From the NCBI RefSeq assembly GCF_016428805.1, contig NZ_JAELTJ010000009.1:22962-86961 (forward strand): a stretch of 64,000 bases of DNA, in the 5' to 3' direction. A program made the position numbers and the translations under genes. Shown piece by piece: positions 54,995 through 64,000 of the stretch (positions within the stretch are counted from its first letter, which is position 1; the number at the start of each line of letters is the position of its first letter). The notes below the pieces were generated by a model. That model did no database searches. It saw only the letters and a program-made list of their open reading frames with translations, and had not been told where the DNA came from. The DNA is from Achromobacter sp. ASV32 (GTDB lineage: Bacteria; Pseudomonadota; Gammaproteobacteria; Burkholderiales; Burkholderiaceae_B).

Positions 54995-56091
54995 CAGCGG
55001 CGCCCTCCTTTACCGCCACGGCGAGGCGGCGGAGCCAGCTCGCTGCCGGGCAGCGAGCCGATCTTCACGAACGCGGCGCCGCCTTCGGCGGGCAAGGGTG
55101 TTTCGGTACGCTCGGCCACGCGCAGCACCGCCGAGCGGGCACGCGCATTGGCCGAGACTTCATCATCTTCGGCCAGCACGCGTCCCAGGGAACGCAACAC
55201 GGGTTGGGGCATTTCGCTTTCGCGCAGCGGCAGGCGTGCATGCGCGGCAGCCGGACGAGCCGCCGCCGCGATGCACTGCTTGACCATGCGGTCTTCAAGC
55301 GAATGAAAGCTGATCACCGCCAACCTCCCCCCCGGGGCAAGCAGGTCTAGAGCTGACGCGAGGGTGCGCGCGAGCTCTTCGAGTTCCCGATTGATGTAAA
55401 TCCGTAGAGCTTGAAAGGTGCGTGTGGCCGGATGCTGCCCCTTTTCGCGCGTGCGGACGGCGCTGGCGACGCACTCGGCAAGTTCGAGCGTGGTGCGCAG
55501 CGGCCTTGTTGCGCGGCGAGCAGCAATCGCCTTTGCAACCTGAAAAGCAAACCGTTCTTCGCCATAATCCGCTATGACCTCCCGCATCTCATCCACACTG
55601 GCTTGCGCCAGCCAATCCGCCACCGTGGGTCCACGAGTGGTGTCCATCCGCATGTCCAGCGGGCCGTCTCGCATGAACGAGAAACCGCGCTCGGCATCGT
55701 CGATCTGAGGCGATGACACGCCCAGATCCAGCATCACGCCATCGACCTTGTCGATGCCGAGCTGCCCTAACTCTTCGGCCATGGTGGCAAAGCCGCCATG
55801 CACCACCGTCACCCGGGAATCGGCCGCCGCCAACGCATTGGCTACCGCGATCGCCTCGGGATCCTTGTCGAACACGACCAGCCGCGCCGCGGGCCCCAGG
55901 CGGCCGAGCAATTCCCGGCTGTGCCCGCCGCGTCCGAAGGTGCCGTCCACGAAGACGCCACGTTCCGCCCGCGTAGCCGCGGCCGGCTCGTCCTGGGCGT
56001 GCGACCGGGTCGCGCCCTTGCCGCCGAAATCGGCCAGCAACAGCGCGTCCACCGTCGGCTCCAGCAGGACGGGCCGATGTTCGAATTCCAT
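54994..56091 (-). CDS. rsmH: 16S rRNA C1402 N4-methyltransferase RsmH
   Basis: Methylates N4 of C1402 in 16S rRNA, at the P-site (former name MraW). The 365-residue protein has [14 protein letters not shown] at the start, SAM-binding [14 protein letters not shown] (about 53-66), a lid domain, and [18 protein letters not shown] near 270. An insertion of about 20 residues near residue 30 ([20 protein letters not shown]) makes it longer than E. coli RsmH (313). Confidence 0.96.
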   Translation of the reverse strand: MEFEHRPVLLEPTVDALLLADFGGKGATRSHAQDEPAAATRAERGVFVDGTFGRGGHSRELLGRLGPAARLVVFDKDPEAIAVANALAAADSRVTVVHGGFATMAEELGQLGIDKVDGVMLDLGVSSPQIDDAERGFSFMRDGPLDMRMDTTRGPTVADWLAQASVDEMREVIADYGEERFAFQVAKAIAARRATRPLRTTLELAECVASAVRTREKGQHPATRTFQALRIYINRELEELARTLASALDLLAPGGRLAVISFHSLEDRMVKQCIAAAARPAAAHARLPLRESEMPQPVLRSLGRVLAEDDEVSANARARSAVLRVAERTETPLPAEGGAAFVKIGSLPGSELAPPPRRGGKGGRR

Positions 56092-56098
56092 AACTTTT

Positions 56099-56527
56099 TC
56101 AGAACGAAAACTGATTCAACACATCCGGCATACCCTTGGCCAGGTCTTCAGCCTCTCGGCTTGCCAGGGTAGCGGCATCCCACAGCTCGAAATGAGCGCC
56201 CAGACCGAGCAGCATCACATCGCGCGTCATACCGGAAGCGTTGCGCAGTTCAGGCGCGATCAGGACGCGGCCGGAGCCGTCCAGTTCCACGTCCTGAGCG
56301 TTGCCCAGCAACAGCCGCTGCAACGCGCGAGCCGTCATGGGAAAGGCGGCAATCTGCTCGCGCTTCTTTTCCCACTCGGGCCGCGGGTACACCAGCAGGC
56401 AGCCGTCTGGGTGGCGGGTCAGGGTCAGGCGGCCTTCCGCCTGCGACATCAGCGCGTCACGATGCCGGGTCGGAATCGAGATCCGTCCCTTGGCATCCAG
56501 CGTGAGCGCGCTGCTTCCCTGAAACAC
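56099..56527 (-). CDS. mraZ: Transcriptional regulator MraZ
   Basis: First gene of the dcw cluster; a DNA-binding ring of AbrB-like domains that represses its own operon. Two SpoVT/AbrB-like repeats are visible ([19 protein letters not shown] about 7-25, and [20 protein letters not shown] about 85-104). I start at GTG 56527, giving the standard 142 residues; the GTG just before it is an alternative and GGGG lies upstream. The upstream DNA has four repeats that match MraZ sites. Confidence 0.96.
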   Translation of the reverse strand: MFQGSSALTLDAKGRISIPTRHRDALMSQAEGRLTLTRHPDGCLLVYPRPEWEKKREQIAAFPMTARALQRLLLGNAQDVELDGSGRVLIAPELRNASGMTRDVMLLGLGAHFELWDAATLASREAEDLAKGMPDVLNQFSF

Positions 56528-56535
56528 CACTTTTA

Positions 56536-56570
56536 CCCCACTTAATTGCACAATTTCCTACTATTTCCCA
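56536..56570 (-). promoter_or_regulatory. MraZ operator: four 5-mers at 10-bp spacing
   Basis: Minus strand reads TGGGA-N5-TAGGA-N5-TGCAA-N5-TGGGG, at 56570-56566, 56560-56556, 56550-56546 and 56540-56536. E. coli MraZ binds TGGGN repeats with the same spacing. The last copy doubles as part of the mraZ ribosome site. Confidence 0.75.
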
Positions 56571-56598
56571 CTCTACGGTATGGCAATGGGGCGGTCAA
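56570..56598 (-). promoter_or_regulatory. Promoter of the dcw cluster
   Basis: Minus strand TTGACC (56598-56593), 17-nt spacer, TAGAGT (56575-56570). The -10 overlaps the first MraZ repeat by one base, so MraZ binding would block the start site. Confidence 0.65.
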
Positions 56599-56665
56599 GC
56601 GCGCGGTTGCAATTTTTTCAATCACAACAAGGACTTAGAGCAACTTGTAAATACGCAAAAAGAAA

Positions 56666-56689
56666 AACCTCCCAATAAATCAGGAGGTT
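56666..56689 (-). terminator. Terminator, minus strand, between rnpB and mraZ
   Basis: Stem AACCTCC/GGAGGTT, 10-nt loop, followed on the minus strand by TTTCTTTTT. It would stop transcription from rnpB before the mraZ promoter, about 165 bp past the RNA's end. Confidence 0.7.
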
Positions 56690-56854
56690 GCGTCACTATC
56701 TAAAAGTGCTTCTTAAGAAGTGGCGGCTAACGATGCCTTTGCATTGTTTCACCTGGCCGGCTTGCCAAAGACTGGCGGGCGTTCCACGCGGGCTGCCGTA
56801 ATTTGGCGCCTCGAAAAAAGCCCACCGGCGCCGCGCGAATGGAAGAATTCAATG

Positions 56855-57258
56855 CAAGACGGGTCTATAGGCCGGATTCTGTACGCCAGGTTTCCCTGGC
56901 GGGCAATCATTCCTCTGCGCGGATCATTGCTGAGCCGCTCTAGCCATCTACCCGCATGCTTGGACGGAGCCGCCCTTCGCGACCCGAGGGCCGCACGCAT
57001 GCCTATTTGATGTTGCTCCGGGTAGAGGTTGCCGCGTTTCACCCTGCGATGCCGCCGATCGTTGCCGACCGGCGCAATACGGAGATGGCCGTATCAGTGC
57101 GCGACTGGCGCGCCCGCCCCGCAGACTCGTCTCTGTGGCCCTATTCCTCGCCCGCGCCCGAAGACGCGAACGGACGGCCGTTAGCCGTTACCCTGCCCTG
57201 TGGAGTCCGGACCTTCCTCGATGGATTCGCATCCACCGCGATCGCCCGACCCGCCTTG
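56855..57258 (-). ncRNA. rnpB: RNase P RNA (type A)
   Basis: Catalytic RNA of RNase P, which removes 5' leaders from tRNA precursors. Minus strand shows the conserved GAGGAAGGTCCGGACTCCAC and AGGGCAGGGTAACGG near the 5' end, and CAGAATCCGGCCTATAGAC at the 3' end. The ends pair as helix P1: CAAGGCGGGTC at 57258-57248 with GACCCGTCTTG at 56865-56855 (one G-U). This sets the length at about 404 nt. Any protein frames across it are spurious. Confidence 0.95.
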
Positions 57259-57266
57259 CGATGCGT

Positions 57267-57272
57267 ATTCTA
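57267..57272 (-). promoter_or_regulatory. -10 element of rnpB
   Basis: TAGAAT on the minus strand, 7-8 bp before the predicted RNA 5' end. The -35 region at the proper distance is a poor match, so only the -10 is called. Confidence 0.45.
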
Positions 57273-57375
57273 GTACAGGTCGCGGCCCTGTCCCCCGAAG
57301 CGCGTCCAACGGGCCGCCAGGGTTCCTGCGACAATACGGCTTGATTCGCTTAGACGCAGCAGACACTCCCACTAC

Positions 57376-59199
<1,824 letters not shown>

Positions 59200-59205
59200 A
59201 GACAT

Positions 59206-59235
59206 GGCCACTATCTATATATATAGATAGTGGCC
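59206..59235. repeat. Perfect 30-bp palindrome between uup and pyrC
   Basis: Uninterrupted inverted repeat with 15-bp arms: GGCCACTATCTATAT and ATATAGATAGTGGCC. The AT-rich core is unusual in this GC-rich DNA. No T tract follows, so as a terminator it would be atypical. Confidence 0.85.
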
Positions 59236-59266
59236 TGTCACAAGCACATCTTCAAACCTGCCGCGA

Positions 59267-60331
59267 TCAGACCGCGGCGCGCCAGGCCAGGGTTTCACCC
59301 GCGGCCAGCGGCACCAGCGCCGTATTGCCGAACGGCACTTCATCCGGAATCTGGTAGGTCTCGCGCACCAGCGTCAGGGTGCCGGTGTTGCGCGGCAGAC
59401 CATAGAAGTCCGGACCATGGAAGCTGGCGAACCCTTCCAGCTTGTCCAGCTTGCCGACCGCGTCGAACGCCGTGGCGTACAGCTCCATGGCGTGCAGCGC
59501 GGTGTAGCAGCCCGCGCAGCCACAAGCATGCTCTTTCAAGCCGCGCGCGTGCGGCGCGCTGTCCGTGCCCAGGAAAAATCGCGGACTGCCACTGGTCGCG
59601 GCTTCCACCAGCGCCAACCGGTGGGTTTCGCGCTTGAGGATCGGCAGGCAATACCAATGCGGCCGCACGCCGCCTTGGAAAATCGCATTACGGTTGTACA
59701 GCATGTGCTGTGGCGTGATCGTCGCGGCGATGGGGCCTTCGGCGTCGCGCACGTATTCGGCGCCTTCCTTGGTCGTAATGTGCTCGAACACCACCTTCAG
59801 GGCAGGGAACGCGCGGCGTAGCGGTTTCATCACCCGGTCCACGAAAATCGCTTCGCGGTCGAACACGTCGATCGACGGGTCGGTCACCTCACCGTGCACC
59901 AGCAACGGCATGCCGCATTTTTCCAGCGCTTCCAGCGCCTTGGCGCACTTGCCGAGCAGGTCGGTCACGCCAGCGTCGGAGTTGGTGGTGGCGCCCGCCG
60001 GATACAGCTTGACCGCGTAGACCTGGCCGGACTCGTGCGCCCGGAAGATCTCTTCGGACGAGGTGTTGTCGGTGAGGTACAGCGTCATCAGCGGCGTGAA
60101 GGCATCGGCATTGCCGCCCGCCTTGGTCAGCGCCGCCAGGATGCGCCCGCGATACGCCAAGGCCTGCTCGGTGGTCGTCACAGGCGGCTTCAGGTTGGGC
60201 ATGATGATGGCGCGGGCGAACTGCCTGGCGGTATCCGCGACCACCGCCTCGAGCGCAGTGCCGTCGCGCAAGTGCAGGTGCCAGTCGTCGGGGCGGGTGA
60301 TGGTCAGTTGGTGGGTGTTTTGCGTAGACAT
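59267..60331 (-). CDS. pyrC: Dihydroorotase PyrC
   Basis: Zinc enzyme of de novo pyrimidine synthesis, cyclising carbamoyl-aspartate to dihydroorotate. The 354-residue class II (E. coli-type) protein has the metal HxH ([10 protein letters not shown], about 16-25), the carboxylated lysine region ([11 protein letters not shown], about 100), further metal histidines in [10 protein letters not shown] and [10 protein letters not shown], and the Asp of LGTDSAPHA. Followed 9 bp upstream by an M20 hydrolase gene on the same strand, so the two are probably co-transcribed with the hydrolase first. Confidence 0.96.
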   Translation of the reverse strand: MSTQNTHQLTITRPDDWHLHLRDGTALEAVVADTARQFARAIIMPNLKPPVTTTEQALAYRGRILAALTKAGGNADAFTPLMTLYLTDNTSSEEIFRAHESGQVYAVKLYPAGATTNSDAGVTDLLGKCAKALEALEKCGMPLLVHGEVTDPSIDVFDREAIFVDRVMKPLRRAFPALKVVFEHITTKEGAEYVRDAEGPIAATITPQHMLYNRNAIFQGGVRPHWYCLPILKRETHRLALVEAATSGSPRFFLGTDSAPHARGLKEHACGCAGCYTALHAMELYATAFDAVGKLDKLEGFASFHGPDFYGLPRNTGTLTLVRETYQIPDEVPFGNTALVPLAAGETLAWRAAV

Positions 60332-60340
60332 GAGGGCTTC

Positions 60341-61534
60341 TTAATCTGCCAGCGGCATGCCCCGTTCGGCCAGCGCGCAGAACATCGCGCTGCCCAGGGG
60401 AATGACGGCATCGTTGAAATCGAAATGCGAGTTATGCAGCACGCAGCCAGACTCGGCTCCGCCCTGCCCCAGCCGGAAATACGCGCCAGGCTTGCTCTGC
60501 AACATGAAGGAAAAATCTTCGGAACCCATCGACGGCACCAGGTCGCGCACGACGTTTTCCTTGCCGATCATCTCGGTGGCGATATCCGCGACCAGATTGG
60601 CGTGCTGGGGCGTGTTCAGTGTCGCGGGATAGATGCGCTCGTAGATCAGCTCGGCCGTGCCGCCGAATGCCCCGGCGATCGCGGTGACCAGCTCGCGCAT
60701 GCGCGTCTCGACCATCTCCTGCACCGACTTGCGGAACGTACGCACCGTGCCGACCAGCTTGGCCTCGCGCGGGATCACGCTCATTGCGCCAGGATGCCCG
60801 GCTTGCATCGAGCCGATGGACACCACCGCGGAATCCAGCGGATTGACGTTGCGCGACACGATGGTCTGCAAGGCCGTGATGATCTGGCCCGCGATCGTCA
60901 CCGGGTCGATCGTCTGATAGGGATGCGCGCCATGGCCGCCGCGACCCGTGATCTGGATCTCGAAACGGTCGGCGGCCGCCATCATCGGGCCCGGATTGAT
61001 GCCGATCGTGCCCGGCTTCAGGCCAGGCCAATTATGCAGCGCATAGATGGCATCGCACGGGAACGTGTCGAATAACCCATCCTCCAGCATGGCTTTGGCG
61101 CCGCCGCGCCCTTCTTCCGCCGGCTGGAAAATCAGCACTGCCGTTCCGTCGAAATTGCGGGTCTGCGCCAGGTATTTGGCCGCGCCGATCAGCACCGCCG
61201 TATGGCCGTCATGACCGCAGCCATGCATCAGACCAGGCTTGGTCGACTTATGGCCAAAATCGTTGTCTTCTGTCATCGGCAAGGCGTCCATGTCGGCGCG
61301 CAGGCCGATCATGCGGCCGCTGTCGCAGCGTTTACCGCGGATGACGCCCACCACGCCGGTCTTGCCGATGCCCCGGTGTACCTCGATTCCCAGCGCCTCC
61401 AGCGCGCCCGCGACGATCCCGGACGTTCGGACCTCTTCAAAGCCCAGTTCCGGATGGGCATGCAAATCGCGCCGCAGCGCCGTCAATTCGTCATGAAACA
61501 GCCGAATTGATTCCAAAGGAGAACGTGCGTACAT
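60341..61534 (-). CDS. M20 family amidohydrolase (second copy)
   Basis: A 397-residue M20D metallohydrolase very like the protein at 20244-21437: same length, HGCGHDGH metal motif (about 104-111), GLRADMDALPM, EEGRGGAKAM, and the late metal segment MGSEDFSFML. It probably cleaves an N-acyl amino acid. Being 9 bp upstream of pyrC may reflect shared transcription rather than a pyrimidine role, although amidohydrolases of this group can also act on carbamoyl compounds. Substrate unknown. Confidence 0.9.
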   Translation of the reverse strand: MYARSPLESIRLFHDELTALRRDLHAHPELGFEEVRTSGIVAGALEALGIEVHRGIGKTGVVGVIRGKRCDSGRMIGLRADMDALPMTEDNDFGHKSTKPGLMHGCGHDGHTAVLIGAAKYLAQTRNFDGTAVLIFQPAEEGRGGAKAMLEDGLFDTFPCDAIYALHNWPGLKPGTIGINPGPMMAAADRFEIQITGRGGHGAHPYQTIDPVTIAGQIITALQTIVSRNVNPLDSAVVSIGSMQAGHPGAMSVIPREAKLVGTVRTFRKSVQEMVETRMRELVTAIAGAFGGTAELIYERIYPATLNTPQHANLVADIATEMIGKENVVRDLVPSMGSEDFSFMLQSKPGAYFRLGQGGAESGCVLHNSHFDFNDAVIPLGSAMFCALAERGMPLAD

Positions 61535-61604
61535 AGGAGGTTACAGAATGACGTGAGGTGGGGGACGGTCAGGACATTTTAGTTGCTACAGAGGATAAAT
61601 GCCT

Positions 61605-61633
61605 TTGTCTTTACGGGAGAGACACGTTATGCT
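61605..61633 (+). promoter_or_regulatory. Candidate promoter of the SWIB gene
   Basis: TTGTCT (61605-61610), exactly 17 nt, TATGCT (61628-61633), each 4 of 6 to consensus, about 50 bp before the start codon. Confidence 0.4.
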
Positions 61634-61681
61634 CCGGCCGCAGGACAATTTTTCCAACAGCCAGAGAAGGAGCGCCGCATT

Positions 61682-61960
61682 ATGGCCACAACCTCCAAAC
61701 CCGCGACCGCGCGCAAGCCGAACGCTGCATTCATGAAGCCCCTGACTCCCAGCGCCGAATTGGCCGCTGTGATCGGTTCGGAAGCCGTGCCGCGCACCGA
61801 GGTCACCAAGAAGATCTGGGAATACATCAAGAAGCACAACCTGCAAGACGCCAGCAACAAGCGCAACATCAACGCCGATGCCAAGCTGCGCCCGATCTTT
61901 GGCAAAGATCAGGTCACGATGTTCGAACTGACCAAGCTGGTCAACGCGCATCTGAAGTAA
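61682..61960 (+). CDS. SWIB/MDM2-domain protein
   Basis: A 92-residue protein made almost only of a SWIB domain (FMKPLTPSAELAAVIGSEAV from about 17, with KKIWEYIKKHNLQD and DKVTMFEL-like DQVTMFELTKLVNAH), preceded by a short Ala/Lys/Thr-rich tail. SWIB domains occur in eukaryotic chromatin factors and in chlamydial topoisomerase; the free bacterial form is common in Burkholderiales and has no settled role, though DNA- or nucleoid-related work is suspected. AAGGAG precedes the ATG. Confidence 0.88.
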   Translation: MATTSKPATARKPNAAFMKPLTPSAELAAVIGSEAVPRTEVTKKIWEYIKKHNLQDASNKRNINADAKLRPIFGKDQVTMFELTKLVNAHLK

Positions 61961-62131
61961 GCAGGCAAAGGGCGTACTCGGTACGTCCCTGCCTCGATAC
62001 TGTCGCGACGCCCTGGCTTTGACGCCGGGCGGCCCCGACTTACGGCGCTCCCTGCCGTTGCTGTTCCGCAGGCTTTCCGCCTTGCCTGGCTTGACCCATA
62101 CCAGCGATGGGCACGGCCCCAATCTCCCAGT

Positions 62132-63035
62132 TCAATTCAGCTTGGCGTCCATCCTCGCTTGACGCGCTCTCTTGCTGGCATGATCGTGCGCAGCCTCCAG
62201 TAACCAAGCGCTGAATGCCGCAGCCTCCGGCCGCTGCGCAGTCGCATGCGCATAGACCAAGCAATAACTGAAGTCATTGGGTAGCGCCTGGTCAAACAGC
62301 TGCACAAGGCGGCCAACCCGCAGAATCATCAGCAGCCAACATCAAGCGGCCCAACGCCACGCCCAACCCGTCGGCAGCCGCTTGCAGCAACAGCGCGGCA
62401 TCACTGATCTGCACACCACGATCCAGGTCAAGCGACACCCCCGCCCGCTCTGCCCAATGCCGCCACGCGGCGCACGGCTCGTCGTGCAGCAACATGACGT
62501 TTGTCAGGCCCGCGGGTTAGGCCAGCAACGGTTGCGCCTGCATCAGAGCCGGGCTGCATACCGGACTCAAAGACTCACGTGCGATCAGGTCCGCCCTCAA
62601 GCCCGGCCAGCGTCCCAGACCGGAGCGTATTCCCAGGTCAAACACATCGTCGCCGGACCAGCGTTGCACGGAGCTGGAGAACTTGATTTCGATATCCGGA
62701 TGGCTCGCCCGGAAAGCCGGCAGACGCGGCAGCAGCCAACGGGATGCAAACGACGGCAATGCCGTAACACGCAGCGGCCCATCCTTGCGGTCGCGAACCT
62801 GCTCCGTCGCCGCCGCCACGCGATCAAACGCGAGCGATAGCTCATCAAGATAAGCCCGGCCCTTGTGGGGCAGCGTCAGCGTATGCCCGCGCCGCAGGAA
62901 GAGGGATCTGCCCAGCTATTGCTTCAACTGCCTTACCTGATGGCTGACGGCGGCCTGCGTCGCACACAGTTCGGCTGCGGCCCCCGTGAAGCTCAAATGC
63001 CGCGCGGTGGCTTCGAACGCTCGCAGTGCGCTCAT
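62132..63035 (-). pseudogene. Degraded LysR family regulator (GcvA-like)
   Basis: The minus strand encodes most of a GcvA-type LysR regulator: MSALRAFEATARHLSFTG at the start, a winged helix, then GPLRVTALPSFASRWLLPRL and GVQISDAALLLQAAADGLGV. It is broken in three places. An in-frame TAG (62916-62918) falls right after VRQLKQ, where LGR follows. An in-frame TAA (62517-62519) falls between LLA and PAGL. Near 62325 the frame shifts, and the C-terminal part (VGRLVQLFDQALPNDFSYCL) continues in another frame. Three separate lesions make sequencing error unlikely as the whole cause. No functional product is expected. Confidence 0.85.
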
Positions 63036-63146
63036 TGCTGCTGGGCGCCTTGTATAGGGTCCTGAACTGACCTGCGAAGACCCTCCCAACGGGAGCGGAC
63101 AGCTCGGCTCAGGAAAATGGGAGGCCGTCTTTGCGTCGAAAAATGC

Positions 63147-63174
63147 AAAAGGCCGGCAATTTTGCCGGCCTTTT
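63147..63174. terminator. Terminator between the LysR pseudogene and a membrane protein gene
   Basis: Stem AAAAGGCCGGCAA/TTGCCGGCCTTTT with a 2-nt centre; T tails on both strands. It most likely ends the minus-strand membrane protein transcript. Confidence 0.8.
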
Positions 63175-63191
63175 TTCGGGGACGCCTGGAC

Positions 63192-63557
63192 TCAGGCGTA
63201 GGTGGTCGGCGCCGTGCCTTCCAGCAGGGACAACCAGCCCTTGATCAGGCGGTACAGGCCCCAAACGACCGTCGCCACCACGCCGATCCAGCCGATATAG
63301 ATGACCAGGGCCAGGCCGCTGATGGCCAGCCACAGCAGCGCCCACCAGAACGTGCGCAGCAGCCAGTCGAAGTGAGCGGCATAAACGGTGCCGGCGGCAT
63401 CCGAACGCTTCAGGTACATCAACACAACAGCCGCCAGCGTAGCAATGCCCAGGAAACCACTGGTCAGAAAGCCCAGGGCAAACAAGCCATAGGCCACATG
63501 GGTCAGCGTGCGCAGGTCTAATGCCGTACCGGGCGCGGGGGTCTGGGTATCACTCAC
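63192..63557 (-). CDS. DUF4870-like small membrane protein
   Basis: A 121-residue inner-membrane protein with three hydrophobic segments (VAYGLFALGFLTSGFLGIAT, LLRTFWWALLWLAISGLAL, and IYIGWIGVVATVVWGLYRL); the pattern HFDWLLRTFWW...IGW...WGLYRLIKG resembles DUF4870 proteins. Function unknown. I start at GTG 63557, which has GGAG seven bases upstream; an ATG far upstream would add 42 unlikely residues. Confidence 0.75.
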   Translation of the reverse strand: MSDTQTPAPGTALDLRTLTHVAYGLFALGFLTSGFLGIATLAAVVLMYLKRSDAAGTVYAAHFDWLLRTFWWALLWLAISGLALVIYIGWIGVVATVVWGLYRLIKGWLSLLEGTAPTTYA

Positions 63558-63767
63558 GATTACGCTCCAACAATTGACTCGGTCAATCTTACCGCACAAA
63601 ACCATCGGGTCCACGAGCGTTGTTATTTGGGCACATTCAATGCTGGCGCGGCTTGCAGGCTCGTTGGGGGTAAGTGATGGCATCTCTTTTCAGACGCATC
63701 CTACCGAGGGCGTTCACAGCCGGCGCCGCCCTTATCAACCCCGTGATCTTGGGCGCCAGCACATGAA
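63558..63767. other. Intergenic stretch, no gene seen
   Basis: About 210 bp between the membrane protein gene and the hairpins behind the rRNA operon. No gene, RNA or clear motif found. Confidence 0.4.
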
Positions 63768-63800
63768 AAACCCCTGTGCGGCGCAGCCGCACAGGGGTTT
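63768..63800. terminator. Strong hairpin downstream of the rRNA operon
   Basis: Perfect 15-bp stem (AAACCCCTGTGCGGC/GCCGCACAGGGGTTT) with a 3-nt loop. In minus orientation it ends in TTT plus CATG, and it lies about 77 bp past the first rrn terminator, so it may be a backup. Confidence 0.65.
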
Positions 63801-63876
63801 GTGTTTGGGTTTGATCTTGTCTGACGCCGATATCTGGCACACCAAGCGGACACACCGATCGGGCGCCACAAAAACA

Positions 63877-63908
63877 AAACCCCACAGGCGTTGAGCCTAT
63901 GGGGTTTT
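63877..63908 (-). terminator. rRNA operon terminator
   Basis: Stem AAAACCCCA-AGGC/GCCT-TGGGGTTTT with one mismatch and a 5-nt loop, 11 bp past the 5S 3' end, with T tail on the minus strand. Confidence 0.8.
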
Positions 63909-63919
63909 GAGCAATAAAA

Positions 63920-64000
63920 GCCTGACGATGACCTACTTTCACAGACGTCCGTCCACTATCATCGGCGCAAAGGCGTTTCACTGTCCTGTTCGGGATGGGA
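63920..64000 (-). rRNA. rrf: 5S ribosomal RNA, 3' part (gene runs off the right edge)
   Basis: Minus strand reads TCCCATCCCGAACAGGACAG then TGAAACGCCTTTGCGCCGAT and GATAGTGGACGG, and ends GTAGGTCATCGTCAGGC, the conserved 3' two-thirds of betaproteobacterial 5S rRNA. The 5' third lies beyond base 64000. It marks the end of a 16S-23S-5S operon transcribed leftward. Confidence 0.95.

Noticed and set aside
56720..57344. Short protein frames across 56.7-57.3 kb
   Set aside because: They lie over the RNase P RNA, whose conserved sequences and end pairing explain the region.
61535..61556. AGGAGG followed by ATG ACG TGA as a minimal leader frame
   Set aside because: The ribosome-site-like sequence is there, but a two-codon frame beside the divergent start of an M20 gene is easily fortuitous.

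Overview
The window is GC-rich chromosomal DNA from a betaproteobacterium of the Alcaligenaceae, most likely Achromobacter or a close Bordetella relative. The support is a murE-murF gene fusion inside the division and cell wall (dcw) cluster, pertactin-type autotransporters, a pagP gene, a Bug-type solute receptor, and protein sequences that read like Achromobacter/Bordetella throughout. The genus is inferred from memory of these families, not from a search.

Layout. 1-2.5 kb: the 3' part of a chemoreceptor gene, a small CxxC protein and a pirin. 2.5-10 kb: an accessory surface region with two pertactin-like autotransporters on opposite strands, separated by a GyrI-like gene and by a possible very small secreted protein. 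10-13 kb: tRNA-Lys and the methionine importer operon metNIQ. 13-21.4 kb: a GH31 glycosidase homologue with an altered active site, mnmC, an inositol-monophosphatase family gene, fadD and an M20 amidohydrolase. 21.4-29.1 kb: a LysR/YeiH divergent pair, a YciA thioesterase with mgtE, pagP, a ChaC-like gene, an Lrp/AsnC regulator, an SDR and a cysteine-dioxygenase-like gene. 29.2-33.6 kb: a gntR-bug-ThDP enzyme operon and a VOC protein. 33.6-38 kb: secA, an M23 peptidase and a DUF721 protein.

38.2-56.6 kb is the complete dcw cluster, all on the minus strand: mraZ, rsmH, ftsL, ftsI, murE-murF, mraY, murD, ftsW, murG, murC, ddl, ftsQ, ftsA, ftsZ, lpxC. Most genes overlap by 4 nt (ATGA or GTGA), so translation is probably coupled. 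Together they build lipid II and the divisome; lpxC adds the committed step of lipid A synthesis. The start of the cluster shows a sigma70-like promoter overlapping four MraZ-type repeats spaced 10 bp apart.

56.8-64 kb: RNase P RNA, uup, pyrC with a second M20 hydrolase, a SWIB-domain gene, a degraded LysR pseudogene, a small membrane protein, and the 3' end of a 5S rRNA gene whose operon runs out of the right edge.

No CRISPR array, insertion sequence, prophage or defence island was seen. I see no convincing new multi-gene system. The best leads are the GH31 homologue lacking its expected acid/base residue, the candidate operators at pagP, yeiH and gntR, a possible small secreted protein beside the second autotransporter, a 30-bp perfect palindrome, and the murE-murF fusion.
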